Shown in pieces: positions 10,361 to 18,360 of a stretch of DNA of 33,418 nt. The DNA is taken from assembly GCA_022823865.1 (NCBI GenBank), contig JAJEHF010000118.1, forward strand, positions 1-33,418, in the 5' to 3' direction. This stretch comes from Bryobacterales bacterium. Lineage in GTDB: Bacteria; Acidobacteriota; Terriglobia; Bryobacterales; UBA6623. Position numbers and translations under genes: made by a program. Within the stretch, counting starts at the first letter, position 1, and each line of letters begins with the position of its first letter. Under the pieces are notes generated by a model. The model ran no database searches and had not been told where the DNA came from. It saw only the letters and a program-made list of their open reading frames with translations.

Positions 10361-11662
10361 ATGGGCAGGATGCATCTCAGTTCCGGCAGCGTCCGCCTTG
10401 GCGGGCTGGCCGCGCTTTGCCTCTTGACCGCTGCCGGTCTTGTCGGCCAGACCGCGTTCCCGCTGCGTGCCGTCGAGTTCGAGGGCAACGCCAACTTCCC
10501 CAGCGAGGACTTGGCTGCGGTCACCGGCTTGGAGATCGGGCAGCCGGTGCGCAAGCCCGATTTCGACCGAGCGCTGCGCAAGCTGAACGAGACCGGGCTG
10601 TTCGAGTCGCTGCGCTATCGCTACGAGCCGCTCGGCGGGGGATACCGGCTGACCATAACGGTGCAGGAGCTCGCGGAACTGTACGGGGTCCGCTTCCAGG
10701 GTTTCGATGACCCCGCGGAAGATCCCGCGGAGCTGCTGCGCGAGAGGTTGCCGCTGTACGTCGGCTTGGTGCCCGCCGGCGGACCCATGGTGCGGATGAT
10801 GGTCAACGCGCTGCAAGCCTGGTGGGAAGGGCAGGGCGGCGAAGCGGAGATCGTCGCCGATCTCGTCCCGACCACGGGGGGCGGATTCGAGATGCTGGTC
10901 GGGCCGGAGCGCGAGACAAGCAACATCGCCTTTACCACGTTTCGCAACAGCGGCGACGTGGACCCGCTGGAGTTGCAGCGGACCTTCAACCAAGCGGCGG
11001 TCGGCGAGCCGTACTCCGAGCCGCGGCTGCTCGAGCTGCTCTATCACAACGCTCGCCCGCTGTATACCGAGCGCGGTTACATGAACGTAGAGTTCTGCCC
11101 GTGCGATGTCAGTCCCGACCCCGACACGGCCGGCCTGTTGGTCGAGGTCGAGGTGCAACAGGGCGAGGTCTACCTGTTCGGTGACTTGGCGTGGCCCGAG
11201 CCCCTGCCGATCGATCCAGAGAGCTTGGCGAGGGTGAACCAGATCGGCTCGGGCCAGGTCGCCAACATTCGGGCGGCCTACGACACGATGGCAGCCATCG
11301 GAGAGGGCATGAAGCGCCAGGGTTACATGAAGGCCCACGCGCGCTTCGACGAGCGGACCGATCATGACGAACGCTTGGTGCATCTGGACATCGAAATCAG
11401 TCCCGGCCAGCAGTATCTGTTCTCGCGGCTGATCGTGAAGGGGCTTGACATACTCTCCGAGCCGGCCGTGCGCAAGCGCTGGGGCATGCAGCGGGACCAG
11501 CCCTTTGACGTGCGCTATCCCGCCTACTTCTTGGACCGCGTCAAGGCGGACGCGATGTTTGAGGGTCTCAAGCGAACCTCGTGGAGCGTCGATATCGACG
11601 AGGCTGCAGGACGGGTCGACGTGACGCTGGTCTTTTCCGGACTCGCCGAGGAGAGTCGCTAG
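10361..11662 (+). CDS. Secreted POTRA-repeat protein (BamA/TamA-like, no barrel)
   Basis: A 433-residue protein. An ATG at 10370 is an alternative start and gives a cleaner signal peptide (MHLSSG, then a hydrophobic stretch ending near LVGQT). The mature N-terminus AVEFEGNANFPSEDLAAVTGLEIGQPV, then FDRALRKLNETGLFESLRYRYEP, is a textbook POTRA repeat. A divergent repeat (YGVRFQGF) follows. Later, YNQ-like segments and YLFSRLIVKGLDILSEPAVRKRW look like further POTRA units, as in BamA and TamA. Those proteins normally continue into a 16-strand outer-membrane barrel of about 350 residues; here the frame ends after the repeats, with no barrel and no sign of a disrupting shift. It may act as a periplasmic adaptor for outer-membrane protein or lipid handling. 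Confidence 0.75.
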   Translation: MGRMHLSSGSVRLGGLAALCLLTAAGLVGQTAFPLRAVEFEGNANFPSEDLAAVTGLEIGQPVRKPDFDRALRKLNETGLFESLRYRYEPLGGGYRLTITVQELAELYGVRFQGFDDPAEDPAELLRERLPLYVGLVPAGGPMVRMMVNALQAWWEGQGGEAEIVADLVPTTGGGFEMLVGPERETSNIAFTTFRNSGDVDPLELQRTFNQAAVGEPYSEPRLLELLYHNARPLYTERGYMNVEFCPCDVSPDPDTAGLLVEVEVQQGEVYLFGDLAWPEPLPIDPESLARVNQIGSGQVANIRAAYDTMAAIGEGMKRQGYMKAHARFDERTDHDERLVHLDIEISPGQQYLFSRLIVKGLDILSEPAVRKRWGMQRDQPFDVRYPAYFLDRVKADAMFEGLKRTSWSVDIDEAAGRVDVTLVFSGLAEESR

Positions 11663-11679
11663 CGGGCGCGTTGCGCCCG
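11663..11679. terminator. Hairpin between convergent genes
   Basis: Perfect arms CGGGCGC (11663-11669) and GCGCCCG (11673-11679) with loop GTT, starting one base after the POTRA-gene stop and 12 bases beyond the stop of the convergent DUF3592-like gene. Same geometry as the hairpin at 4662 (7-bp stem, 3-base loop), with no T tract. Confidence 0.6.
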
Positions 11680-11690
11680 GACCGAAGCGC

Positions 11691-12644
11691 TCACGCGCGG
11701 GCCTTGTACATGCCGTGTCGGTAGACCACCGCTCGGCTCGGAATCGCCGGGTCGTAGAGCACCGTCACGGTCTGGCCGTTGCGCAATTCAGGGTTGCGCT
11801 CCCGGGCCCTGAGCGTCTGCCGCTTGCCGCTCGCGTCGTAGTTCACCAAGAAAGACCGGACGCCGCCTCTGCGGCGAACGTCCGCGGTGAACCCGGACAC
11901 CGCCTTGCCTGACGCTGCCAGCCTGCGGTGGAGCCTGCGCTGGGCTTCGGCGAATCCGGCCGCGAGCAGGAGCACGGCGGCGATGAACACAACCATGGCC
12001 GTGGTGACCGGCGAGGTGAGTTCTGGCAGGTAGTGCTGCTCCGGATTCAATGGCATGTACACGACCTCTGTGGTGTCGCCCTCGCTGACGCGGGCGTACA
12101 CCCGCTGCGGGACGCTCTGGTTCACGCGCATCGGCGTTCCGGCGTCGGCGCTAAAGCTGTAGCCGAGAAAGTGCAGCGTCCGGCCGTCTTCGAGGCTGCG
12201 CGCGTCGCGCGAGTGGACCGTGGCAGACGCTGAGACGCCTTCTTGGTCGAGCAGCTTCTTCGAAGGCGGTGCGGGCAGGTACCCGAAATGTTGGTGCGAG
12301 AGCAAGCCGAACGCTGCGAGGACCGCCACCCACACGGCCAGCACCAGCTTGCCCCGGGTCGTCAGCGTCACATTGCGAGGGCTGGGAGCCCGCAATTCCG
12401 GTTCGATGTTGGAATCGTCGGCACTCGCGCTAGCGGCCGCTTCGTGCCGGGGCGTCGATTGGGCCGCCTGATCGGCACTTGCCAGGCCGCGGCGCAGCGC
12501 GAGCGAGCCGGCTGCGATCAGGCCGACTCCCAGCCACAGCATCTCACCGCCCGCAGGCAGGGACATCACGATGGCAAAGCCCCCCGAGATTGCCAGCGAT
12601 GCGCCTAGGGCGAGCCAAATCTTGCTTGCCTGACCGGATTGCAT
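11691..12644 (-). CDS. DUF3592-like membrane protein
   Basis: A 317-residue integral membrane protein. Hydrophobic segments occur at about residues 8-28, 34-50, 100-118 and 208-232, so four helices are likely. The soluble stretch between the last two (VSASATVHSRDARSLEDGRTLHFLGYSFSADAG then VYARVSEGDTTEVVYMPLNPEQHYL) and the C-terminal tail (GFTADVRRRGGVRSFLVNYDASGKRQTLRARERNPELRNGQTVTVLYDPAIPSRAVVY) both read as DUF3592-type beta modules, in which the substituted sequence is compared with an ambient value. The function of that family is unknown. It stands alone, converging on the POTRA gene. Confidence 0.65.
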   Translation of the reverse strand: MQSGQASKIWLALGASLAISGGFAIVMSLPAGGEMLWLGVGLIAAGSLALRRGLASADQAAQSTPRHEAAASASADDSNIEPELRAPSPRNVTLTTRGKLVLAVWVAVLAAFGLLSHQHFGYLPAPPSKKLLDQEGVSASATVHSRDARSLEDGRTLHFLGYSFSADAGTPMRVNQSVPQRVYARVSEGDTTEVVYMPLNPEQHYLPELTSPVTTAMVVFIAAVLLLAAGFAEAQRRLHRRLAASGKAVSGFTADVRRRGGVRSFLVNYDASGKRQTLRARERNPELRNGQTVTVLYDPAIPSRAVVYRHGMYKARA

Positions 12645-12979
12645 GGCAGCACTTCAGTCTATGACAGCAGGAGTTGCGGCCGAAGACCTCCGAGTTCCTC
12701 ACGCCGCGCTGTCTGTTCTAGAGCGGGAGCGAGACGCCGGTCGTCCGCCGGAGCGGAACAGTCCGATCCTTGGTTGGGAGGATCGAATGTGGTACGCTGT
12801 GTTGGCTTTGGGCGCGCGATTCGGACGCTTGTAATTGCTTGGGAACAAACGGCTTGCTCAGAATGGACGCCTCGTGTCCACCGCCGTGGTGAGATAGCTG
12901 GGCTAGATACGGTCCCGTCGGACTCGCTCTCGTTGAAGTCCGACCACAGGGGAGTCTTCGACACGGGCGCTAGGCGCCG
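12645..12979. other. Gap at left edge of the accessory region
   Basis: About 335 bases between the DUF3592-like gene (leftward) and recQ (rightward), about 60% G+C where counted (36/60 at 12661-12720). No convincing gene is present. A hairpin with arms GGCGC (12966-12970) and GCGCC (12974-12978), loop TAG, ends one base before the recQ ATG. A TGTAAT at 12830 could be a -10, but TTTGGG 17 bases upstream is a poor -35. No tRNA-like or attachment-site sequence was recognised. Confidence 0.4.
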
Positions 12980-15373
12980 ATGGTTTGGGAAATGCGAGAG
13001 GCAACAACTCCCTCAGTCGATGAGCTACGTAGACTGCTCAAGACGCACTTCGGGTTCGAGTCCTTTCTGCCCCTGCAGCAGGAGATCGTCTCCCACGTAC
13101 TGTCCGGGCAGGATGGGCTTGTTCTCATGCCCACAGGCGGCGGCAAGTCGCTGTGCTACCAACTTCCCGCCCTCGCCTTGGACGGCTTGACCCTTGTCGT
13201 GTCCCCGCTCATCGCGCTCATGAAAGACCAAGTGGGTGGACTGAAGGCCAACGACGTCCCCGCAGAGTTCCTGAATAGTTCCCTGACGACTGCTGAAGCG
13301 GCTGCCGTAGGCTCTCAGGCCATCAGAGGTGCTCTCAAGCTGCTCTACATCGCCCCCGAACGTCTGGCTAGTCCAGGATTCGACGATTTTCTGCGGGCGG
13401 TGAAGATTTCCCTAGTTGCGATCGACGAGGCCCACTGCATCTCGGAGTGGGGCCACGACTTCCGTCCCGACTACCGAAACCTGAAGTCCCTCCGGGACGG
13501 TAGGCCAAGTGTTCCGGTATTAGCGCTTACAGCGACCGCCACGCCAAGAGTCCGTGAGGACATCATCACCCAACTGGAACTCAAGGAGCCCCGCACGTTT
13601 CTTGCCAGCTTCAATCGTCCGAACCTCTTCTACCGAATTGAGCCCAAGGACAAGGCGTTCGACCACCTATTGGAACTGCTGCGGGACCACCGCGGCGAGT
13701 CCGCCATCATCTATTGCTTTTCCAGACGCGAGACCGAGCGTATCGCAGGAAAATTGCGGGCGAACGGCGTCAGTGCCTCGGCCTATCACGCCGGGTTGGA
13801 CGATGCCGTGCGGAGTGAGGCGCAGGAACGGTTCATCAGTGATGAGGTTCAGGTCATCGCCGCCACCATCGCCTTCGGCATGGGCATCGATAAACCGGAC
13901 GTGCGCCTCATCGTTCACTACTCCATCCCCAAGACCCTGGAGGGGTACTACCAAGAGACAGGACGAGCTGGCCGTGACGGCCTGCCGAGCGAGTGCGTGC
14001 TCTTCTACTCCTATGGCGACAAGCGCAATCACGATTTCTTCATCAAGCAGATTGAGGACGGGTCCGAGCGCCACAAGGCGGCATTGAAGCTCAGTCAGGT
14101 CATCGACTTTTGCCAGAGCACTGACTGCAGGCGCCGCTCAGTGCTGCGGTACTTCGGAGAGCCGTGGAGTGATGGGAACTGCGGGGCGTGCGACGTCTGC
14201 CTGCATGATCGCGATCAGGTGGATTCCACGGTCGTCGCCCAGAAGATACTCTCCGCCGTAATACGGACTGGGGAGCGTTTTGGAAGTGGGTACGTCATCG
14301 ACGTGCTCAGGGGATCAAGGTCCAGCAAGGTCATTGATCGCGGGCATGACGCCCTCTCCGTTCATGGGGTCGCCCGCGACCACTCATCGGGGGAACTCCG
14401 CCACTTTATCGCGCAACTGGTGGGACGCGGCCTGCTAGCTCTAGGTTCAGGCGACTATCCAACGTACCAAGTGACGCAGGCTGGAAGGGCATTCCTGCGA
14501 AACGGGGAATCGCTGGCCTTGGCACGTCCCAAGACTCCGAAGTCAGTGCGGGCTGACAGCCCGCCTGAGGTTCTCGAACACGACTCTGCGCTGCTTCAGA
14601 AGCTGCGGAAACTGCGGAAGAGCATCGCGGACGCCAAGGGAGTGCCGCCCTACTTCGTTTTCGGAGACAAAGCGCTTCGGCAGATGGCTCACTACCACCC
14701 ACAGAACCGCGACAGCTTCTCGCTCATCTCCGGTGTGGGAAAAGCCAAGCTGGAAGAGTACAGCGAGGACTTCCTGATAGTGATCCGTGAGCATACCGAG
14801 CTGCGGCAGCTTCAGGAGCGCCCAATCGAGCAGGTGCCAGAACGGGAGCACAAGAGCGGCCGCGACCTGCCGCAGACCTACATCCAAACTAGGGACTTGC
14901 TAAGGCAGGGGCTATCGATAGAGGAAGTCGCCAGACGCCGCGATCTCAAGAAGTCCACCGTCATCGGTCACATCGAGCGTTGCGTGGACGCCGGTGAGCA
15001 GTTGGACATCTCGCCGTGGTTGCCTTCCGAGGAGCGCCGCCTGAAGATTGAGGCCGCGTTCCGCGAGACAGAGTCCATGCTCATTGGGAAGACGCGCGAA
15101 CGGCTCGGCGACGGCTACTCATATGAAGAGCTTCGGTTGGTTCGACTCAGCCAGACGCAGATGGGCAAGGGGCAGTCCGAGGGAGGCGGACGGAGTGTGG
15201 CGTCACATGTTGGGACCATGGGCGAGTCGGCACACGCGCGCGCCGACGCCCCGGTGAAAGAGGTGCAGTCCTCAATCGTGAGTCCTCCAGCATCTACCCC
15301 CTTGCGGCACACGACCGACAACGGGGGGGGGGCCGAGCAACAAGAGTGGGACGGTCCTGGAAACGTTCCGTAA
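12980..15373 (+). CDS. recQ: RecQ-family DNA helicase (frame interrupted near C-terminus)
   Basis: A 3'-5' superfamily 2 helicase, 797 residues as read. It has Walker A PTGGGKS (51-57), DEAH (149-152), motif III TATATP, motif [12 protein letters not shown] (325-334), and a RecQ zinc cluster with C378, C383, C401, C404 and C407. The RQC winged helix (about 430-500) contains [14 protein letters not shown] and [16 protein letters not shown]. An HRDC domain (about 535-605) includes [13 protein letters not shown], followed by a helicase-type HTH (634-670). The last 13 residues are out of frame: at a run of ten G (15323-15332) the frame leaves an open continuation that ends at 15827. Removing one G gives a 948-residue product. 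The start could also be the ATG at 12992. Shifted frame: sequencing error, mutation or phase variation cannot be told apart here. Confidence 0.93.
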   Translation: MVWEMREATTPSVDELRRLLKTHFGFESFLPLQQEIVSHVLSGQDGLVLMPTGGGKSLCYQLPALALDGLTLVVSPLIALMKDQVGGLKANDVPAEFLNSSLTTAEAAAVGSQAIRGALKLLYIAPERLASPGFDDFLRAVKISLVAIDEAHCISEWGHDFRPDYRNLKSLRDGRPSVPVLALTATATPRVREDIITQLELKEPRTFLASFNRPNLFYRIEPKDKAFDHLLELLRDHRGESAIIYCFSRRETERIAGKLRANGVSASAYHAGLDDAVRSEAQERFISDEVQVIAATIAFGMGIDKPDVRLIVHYSIPKTLEGYYQETGRAGRDGLPSECVLFYSYGDKRNHDFFIKQIEDGSERHKAALKLSQVIDFCQSTDCRRRSVLRYFGEPWSDGNCGACDVCLHDRDQVDSTVVAQKILSAVIRTGERFGSGYVIDVLRGSRSSKVIDRGHDALSVHGVARDHSSGELRHFIAQLVGRGLLALGSGDYPTYQVTQAGRAFLRNGESLALARPKTPKSVRADSPPEVLEHDSALLQKLRKLRKSIADAKGVPPYFVFGDKALRQMAHYHPQNRDSFSLISGVGKAKLEEYSEDFLIVIREHTELRQLQERPIEQVPEREHKSGRDLPQTYIQTRDLLRQGLSIEEVARRRDLKKSTVIGHIERCVDAGEQLDISPWLPSEERRLKIEAAFRETESMLIGKTRERLGDGYSYEELRLVRLSQTQMGKGQSEGGGRSVASHVGTMGESAHARADAPVKEVQSSIVSPPASTPLRHTTDNGGGAEQQEWDGPGNVP
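15323..15332 (+). repeat. Homopolymer of ten G at the recQ frameshift
   Basis: Ten consecutive G follow GACAAC inside recQ (codon 782 onward). With nine G the helicase frame joins the downstream frame; with ten it ends 13 codons later at 15373. Long G runs are prone to slippage in replication and to length errors in sequencing. Confidence 0.9.
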
Positions 15374-15827
15374 GCGCGCAGTCCGTGGGCTTCGGCACAG
15401 TTTCGGCGTAGACGATGGATATTGGCCCACTTTTCGACAGATAGGCGCGGAACTCAAGGTATCTGGCGAGCGGGTCGGCCAGATTGCGCAAACAGCTATG
15501 AGTAAGATCCGCCTGCCCGGTCGGCTCCACCGCTCGGAGTCCCTTGTTGACCCTAAATCAACATCTCCCAGCAACTCCGAGGCCTTGGCGATGGGCACGC
15601 GGACGCCCAGAAGCCCGGACGCAGAGCCTGCGCCGGGGTCAGGCCATATACGGCAAGTGCGGGTATCCCATCCACGCGCATATGAACCGTGGTCGTCATC
15701 TGAAGAGCAGCGATTGGTGACCCTCTTCGAGTCCGGACTGTCAATCGACGACATCGCGGCAGTGCTAGAACGCCGCCCTTCTGCTGTCAGGACACGACTG
15801 AATCGACTTGGACTGACTCGATCGTAG
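15333..15827 (+). CDS. Out-of-frame C-terminal part of RecQ: sigma-70 region 4-like domain plus HTH
   Basis: From the end of the G run a frame with no stops encodes 164 residues. The first part (about 15390-15540) contains [18 protein letters not shown] followed by [20 protein letters not shown], closely paralleling sigma-70 region 4 (FGLDDG...[30 protein letters not shown]). After a proline/serine-rich linker, the last 50 residues ([33 protein letters not shown] then [11 protein letters not shown]) form a second short HTH, reminiscent of GcrA/Myb-like modules. An internal ATG at 15498 would start in the middle of the sigma-like helix, so independent translation is unlikely. Two DNA-binding modules at the end of a helicase suggest targeting, which is inference. 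Confidence 0.85.
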   Translation, partial: PSNKSGTVLETFRKRAVRGLRHSFGVDDGYWPTFRQIGAELKVSGERVGQIAQTAMSKIRLPGRLHRSESLVDPKSTSPSNSEALAMGTRTPRSPDAEPAPGSGHIRQVRVSHPRAYEPWSSSEEQRLVTLFESGLSIDDIAAVLERRPSAVRTRLNRLGLTRS

Positions 15828-16167
15828 GTTGTCACCACCGCGAGATCCCAGTTCGTATGAGGCTCAGCTAGTTGCCATCGGTAGTTGGAGACCCGCCGAA
15901 TCGAGCCTGATCAGTCGGTTGAACGACGGCCACGACGGCCATATTGGTTGCGAAGGCTGCTGTACTCTAGGAGAGTTGCGGGATGCATGCGTAACCGTCT
16001 AGAGGGAGTCAGGAGGAGCTAAGGAATCAGACGGAGAGCAGGCAATGACACCGGCCAAATGCTTGGTCTCCGGGCCAGCGAGAACGAGAAGGAGAGTTCT
16101 GCGCAATCGCGGACTTCAACCGCGAAGACGGGTGCCGATGGATTGAATGTAGTGAACGGAGACGGCC
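15828..16167. other. Gap between recQ and the methyltransferase
   Basis: About 340 bases, 57% G+C where counted (34/60 at 15841-15900). It holds a 9-base tandem duplication, ACGACGGCC twice (15923-15940), and a purine-rich stretch AGGAGGAG near 16011. A 33-codon frame from ATG 16045 to 16146 would make a very basic peptide but has no supporting resemblance. A control-protein gene, sometimes found beside restriction-modification genes, was not seen. Confidence 0.4.
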
Positions 16168-18360
16168 GTGAGTATTGAGCAGGATTTCGATGTTTCGCTG
16201 ATCGCCGCCATGGCGCTCCGCGAGAAGCAGATTCAGCAGACCTATCGGCCGTTCATCGGCGTTCACAAATGGTTCGCGCGCCGGCCGGGCACCTTGTTCC
16301 GTGGCCTTATTCTGGCGGAGTTCGGCGATGGCCAGCTGCAAGACCTTTTCTTTCGATCAAACGACTTCTCCGGAAAGCGCGTTGCCGATCCCTTCATGGG
16401 CGGAGGGACCCCTGTCGTGGAGGCGAACCGTGTAGGGTGCGAGATCTTTGGCTTCGACATCAATCCGATGTCGACTTGGATCGTTCGGGAGGAACTCGAG
16501 CGCCTTGATATAGCGGCCTACGAGCGGACCGTGTACTCGCTGATTGACGAATTGAGAGACGAGATCGATTCCAATTACCAAACCTCATGTCCGATCTACG
16601 GAGATACCAACGTGCCCGTGAAGTCATTTCTTTGGGTCAAGACGCTGGACTGCACTGGGTGTGGTAGATCCATCGATCTGTTTCCCGGTTACGTTCTAGC
16701 GGAGAATCAGCGACATCCAAAGAACGTGTTGGTTTGCTGGTCGTGTGGCGATCTCAATGAAGTCGAAGACCGTCACAACCCAGGTAGCTGTGTAGGCTGC
16801 GACAGTACCTTGAAGTGTATTGGGCCCGCGAGGCGTGGGCGCTGTGACTGCCTGCATTGCGGACAAACCAACGCCTATCCTGCATCTCACGGTCGCCACC
16901 TTGCGCACCGACTGTTCGCGATCGAGTATTACAACCCGACTAGGAAGGCCGTCCACAACGGGCGCTTCTTCAAGAAGCCCGACGCGGCAGACTTCGCCCG
17001 CTTCGCCGCCGCGGCGGACCGGTGGGAAAAGCTCTCGCCACGTTTCGTCCCCGATCAATCCATCCCGCCCGGCGACGAGACAACTCGGCTGCACCGCTGG
17101 GGGTACACCCACTACCGGGATATGTTCAATTCCCGCCAGTTACTCGGGTTGGAGCTGAGCTGCCGGTTGATTGCAGAGACCGAAGATTCGCGCTTGCGCC
17201 ATGCCTTGGCGACAAACCTGTCGGATCTGCTCCGTTACCAGAACATGCTTTGCCGATACGATGCGAAGACTCTAAAGGCACTGGACATCTTTTCCATACA
17301 TGGCTTCCCTGTAGGGCTTGTGCAGTGTGAATCCAATCTCCTAGGGATCGCTGCCGGGCCCGGATCGAATGTTGGATCGGGGGGCTGGTCAAACATCGCA
17401 GCAAAGTACATCAAGGCGAAGCGCTATGGCGAGGCGCCCTACGAGGTCATTCACGATGGTCAGCGCAACGTTCGAGTTCCGATCGCGGGCGAACGAATTG
17501 GCGGGCTTCGAGGAAACGGGCGGGGCGGCATTGCTCTTCAGTGTAGGAGCGCTACCGAGTGCAGGCTCCCGCCTAGCAGTCTTGATGCGGTGTTCACAGA
17601 TCCACCTTATTTTGGGAACGTTCAATACGGGGAGCTAATGGACTTCTGCTATGTCTGGCTGCGGAATCTTGTCGGACATGGGACCGAGGGATTTCACCAT
17701 CGCTCCTCGCGGTCGGCTGGTGAGCTGACTGGAAACATTACCGAGAACCGCGGCCTTGAGCATTTCGCCACAGGGCTGTCCGAAGTCTATTCGCGCATGG
17801 CCGATGCGCTCAAACCGGGCGCCCCGCTAGTCTTCACCTACCACCACAACAAGATTGAGGCGTATTGTGCAGTTGGAGTGGCAATCCTAGACGCAGGAAT
17901 GGTCTGTTCGGCGGCACTACCATGTCCAGCCGAGATGGGTGGCTCAATTCACATTCACGGCACGAGTTCCTCAATCGTCGACACTGTCTTTGTTTGTAGA
18001 TCTCCCAGTCATGCCAGAGGGCAACGATTGTTCAGTACTCCCGGAGGGATCGCAGGAATCGTGGGTGAGGATCTTGCGCAACTTGCACGTGCCGGCCGAA
18101 CGCCGACCCACGGCGACACACGGTGCATCGTGCTGGGGCACTTGACGAGGATGGCGGTTTGGGAACACCGCGAAGCCTGGGACCGGACAGGTTCGATGAC
18201 CGCCAAGCTCAGCGCCGTCAACGCAACTATGGCGGCGTATGGAGATTTGGATGGGCTCGCCCGTTCTGCGACGAGGGTTCAACCCGCACCGTCAGGATCG
18301 AGCTTTCCGCAACTCTCCTTCGACTTCGACGAGGAGCCGAGCGATGCAGTTCCCGTTTGA
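16168..18360 (+). CDS. Adenine-type DNA methyltransferase with Zn ribbons (COG1743/DUF1156-like)
   Basis: A 730-residue putative N6-adenine methyltransferase. The GTG start at 16168 is preceded by GGAG (about 16158). The N-terminus (EKQIQQTYRPFIGVHKWFAR, then RPGTLFRGLI) resembles the DUF1156 entry motif. The AdoMet site follows as ADPFMGGGTPVVEA (73-86) with FGFDINPMS (95-102). The catalytic DPPY is at 478-481, in DAVFTDPPYFGNVQYGELMDFCYVWL. Between them lie zinc-ribbon cysteines (C162, C165, C190, C193, then C208, C211, C217, C226, C228, C231) and a large insert that could recognise DNA. Motif I before DPPY with the insert between is an alpha-like order. Hand counts give 59/120 G+C at 16561-16620 plus 17281-17340, far below the housekeeping genes, suggesting transfer. 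It is coupled to the downstream nuclease. DNA target unknown. Confidence 0.88.
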   Translation: MSIEQDFDVSLIAAMALREKQIQQTYRPFIGVHKWFARRPGTLFRGLILAEFGDGQLQDLFFRSNDFSGKRVADPFMGGGTPVVEANRVGCEIFGFDINPMSTWIVREELERLDIAAYERTVYSLIDELRDEIDSNYQTSCPIYGDTNVPVKSFLWVKTLDCTGCGRSIDLFPGYVLAENQRHPKNVLVCWSCGDLNEVEDRHNPGSCVGCDSTLKCIGPARRGRCDCLHCGQTNAYPASHGRHLAHRLFAIEYYNPTRKAVHNGRFFKKPDAADFARFAAAADRWEKLSPRFVPDQSIPPGDETTRLHRWGYTHYRDMFNSRQLLGLELSCRLIAETEDSRLRHALATNLSDLLRYQNMLCRYDAKTLKALDIFSIHGFPVGLVQCESNLLGIAAGPGSNVGSGGWSNIAAKYIKAKRYGEAPYEVIHDGQRNVRVPIAGERIGGLRGNGRGGIALQCRSATECRLPPSSLDAVFTDPPYFGNVQYGELMDFCYVWLRNLVGHGTEGFHHRSSRSAGELTGNITENRGLEHFATGLSEVYSRMADALKPGAPLVFTYHHNKIEAYCAVGVAILDAGMVCSAALPCPAEMGGSIHIHGTSSSIVDTVFVCRSPSHARGQRLFSTPGGIAGIVGEDLAQLARAGRTPTHGDTRCIVLGHLTRMAVWEHREAWDRTGSMTAKLSAVNATMAAYGDLDGLARSATRVQPAPSGSSFPQLSFDFDEEPSDAVPV
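18331..18336 (+). promoter_or_regulatory. Ribosome-binding site for the coupled nuclease
   Basis: GAGGAG lies inside the end of the methyltransferase gene, 7 bases before the ATG at 18344. It fixes the nuclease start and supports translational coupling, since the two genes overlap by 17 bases (18344-18360). Confidence 0.75.

Noticed and set aside
12966..12978. Hairpin GGCGC/GCGCC just before the recQ ATG
   Set aside because: Only a 5-bp stem in GC-rich DNA, and the start codon itself may lie at 12992, so a regulatory role is not supported.
15498..15827. Independent 109-residue gene
   Set aside because: Its ATG falls inside the sigma-like helix, and the same frame is open back to the G run, so it is the C-terminus of RecQ rather than a separate gene.
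15923..15940. Nine-base tandem duplication ACGACGGCC x2
   Set aside because: Only two units; too short to be a CRISPR, iteron or other array.
16045..16146. 33-codon basic peptide frame with AGGAGGAG upstream of the methyltransferase
   Set aside because: The purine run is over 25 bases from the ATG and the peptide has no family features; a control protein would be longer with an HTH.
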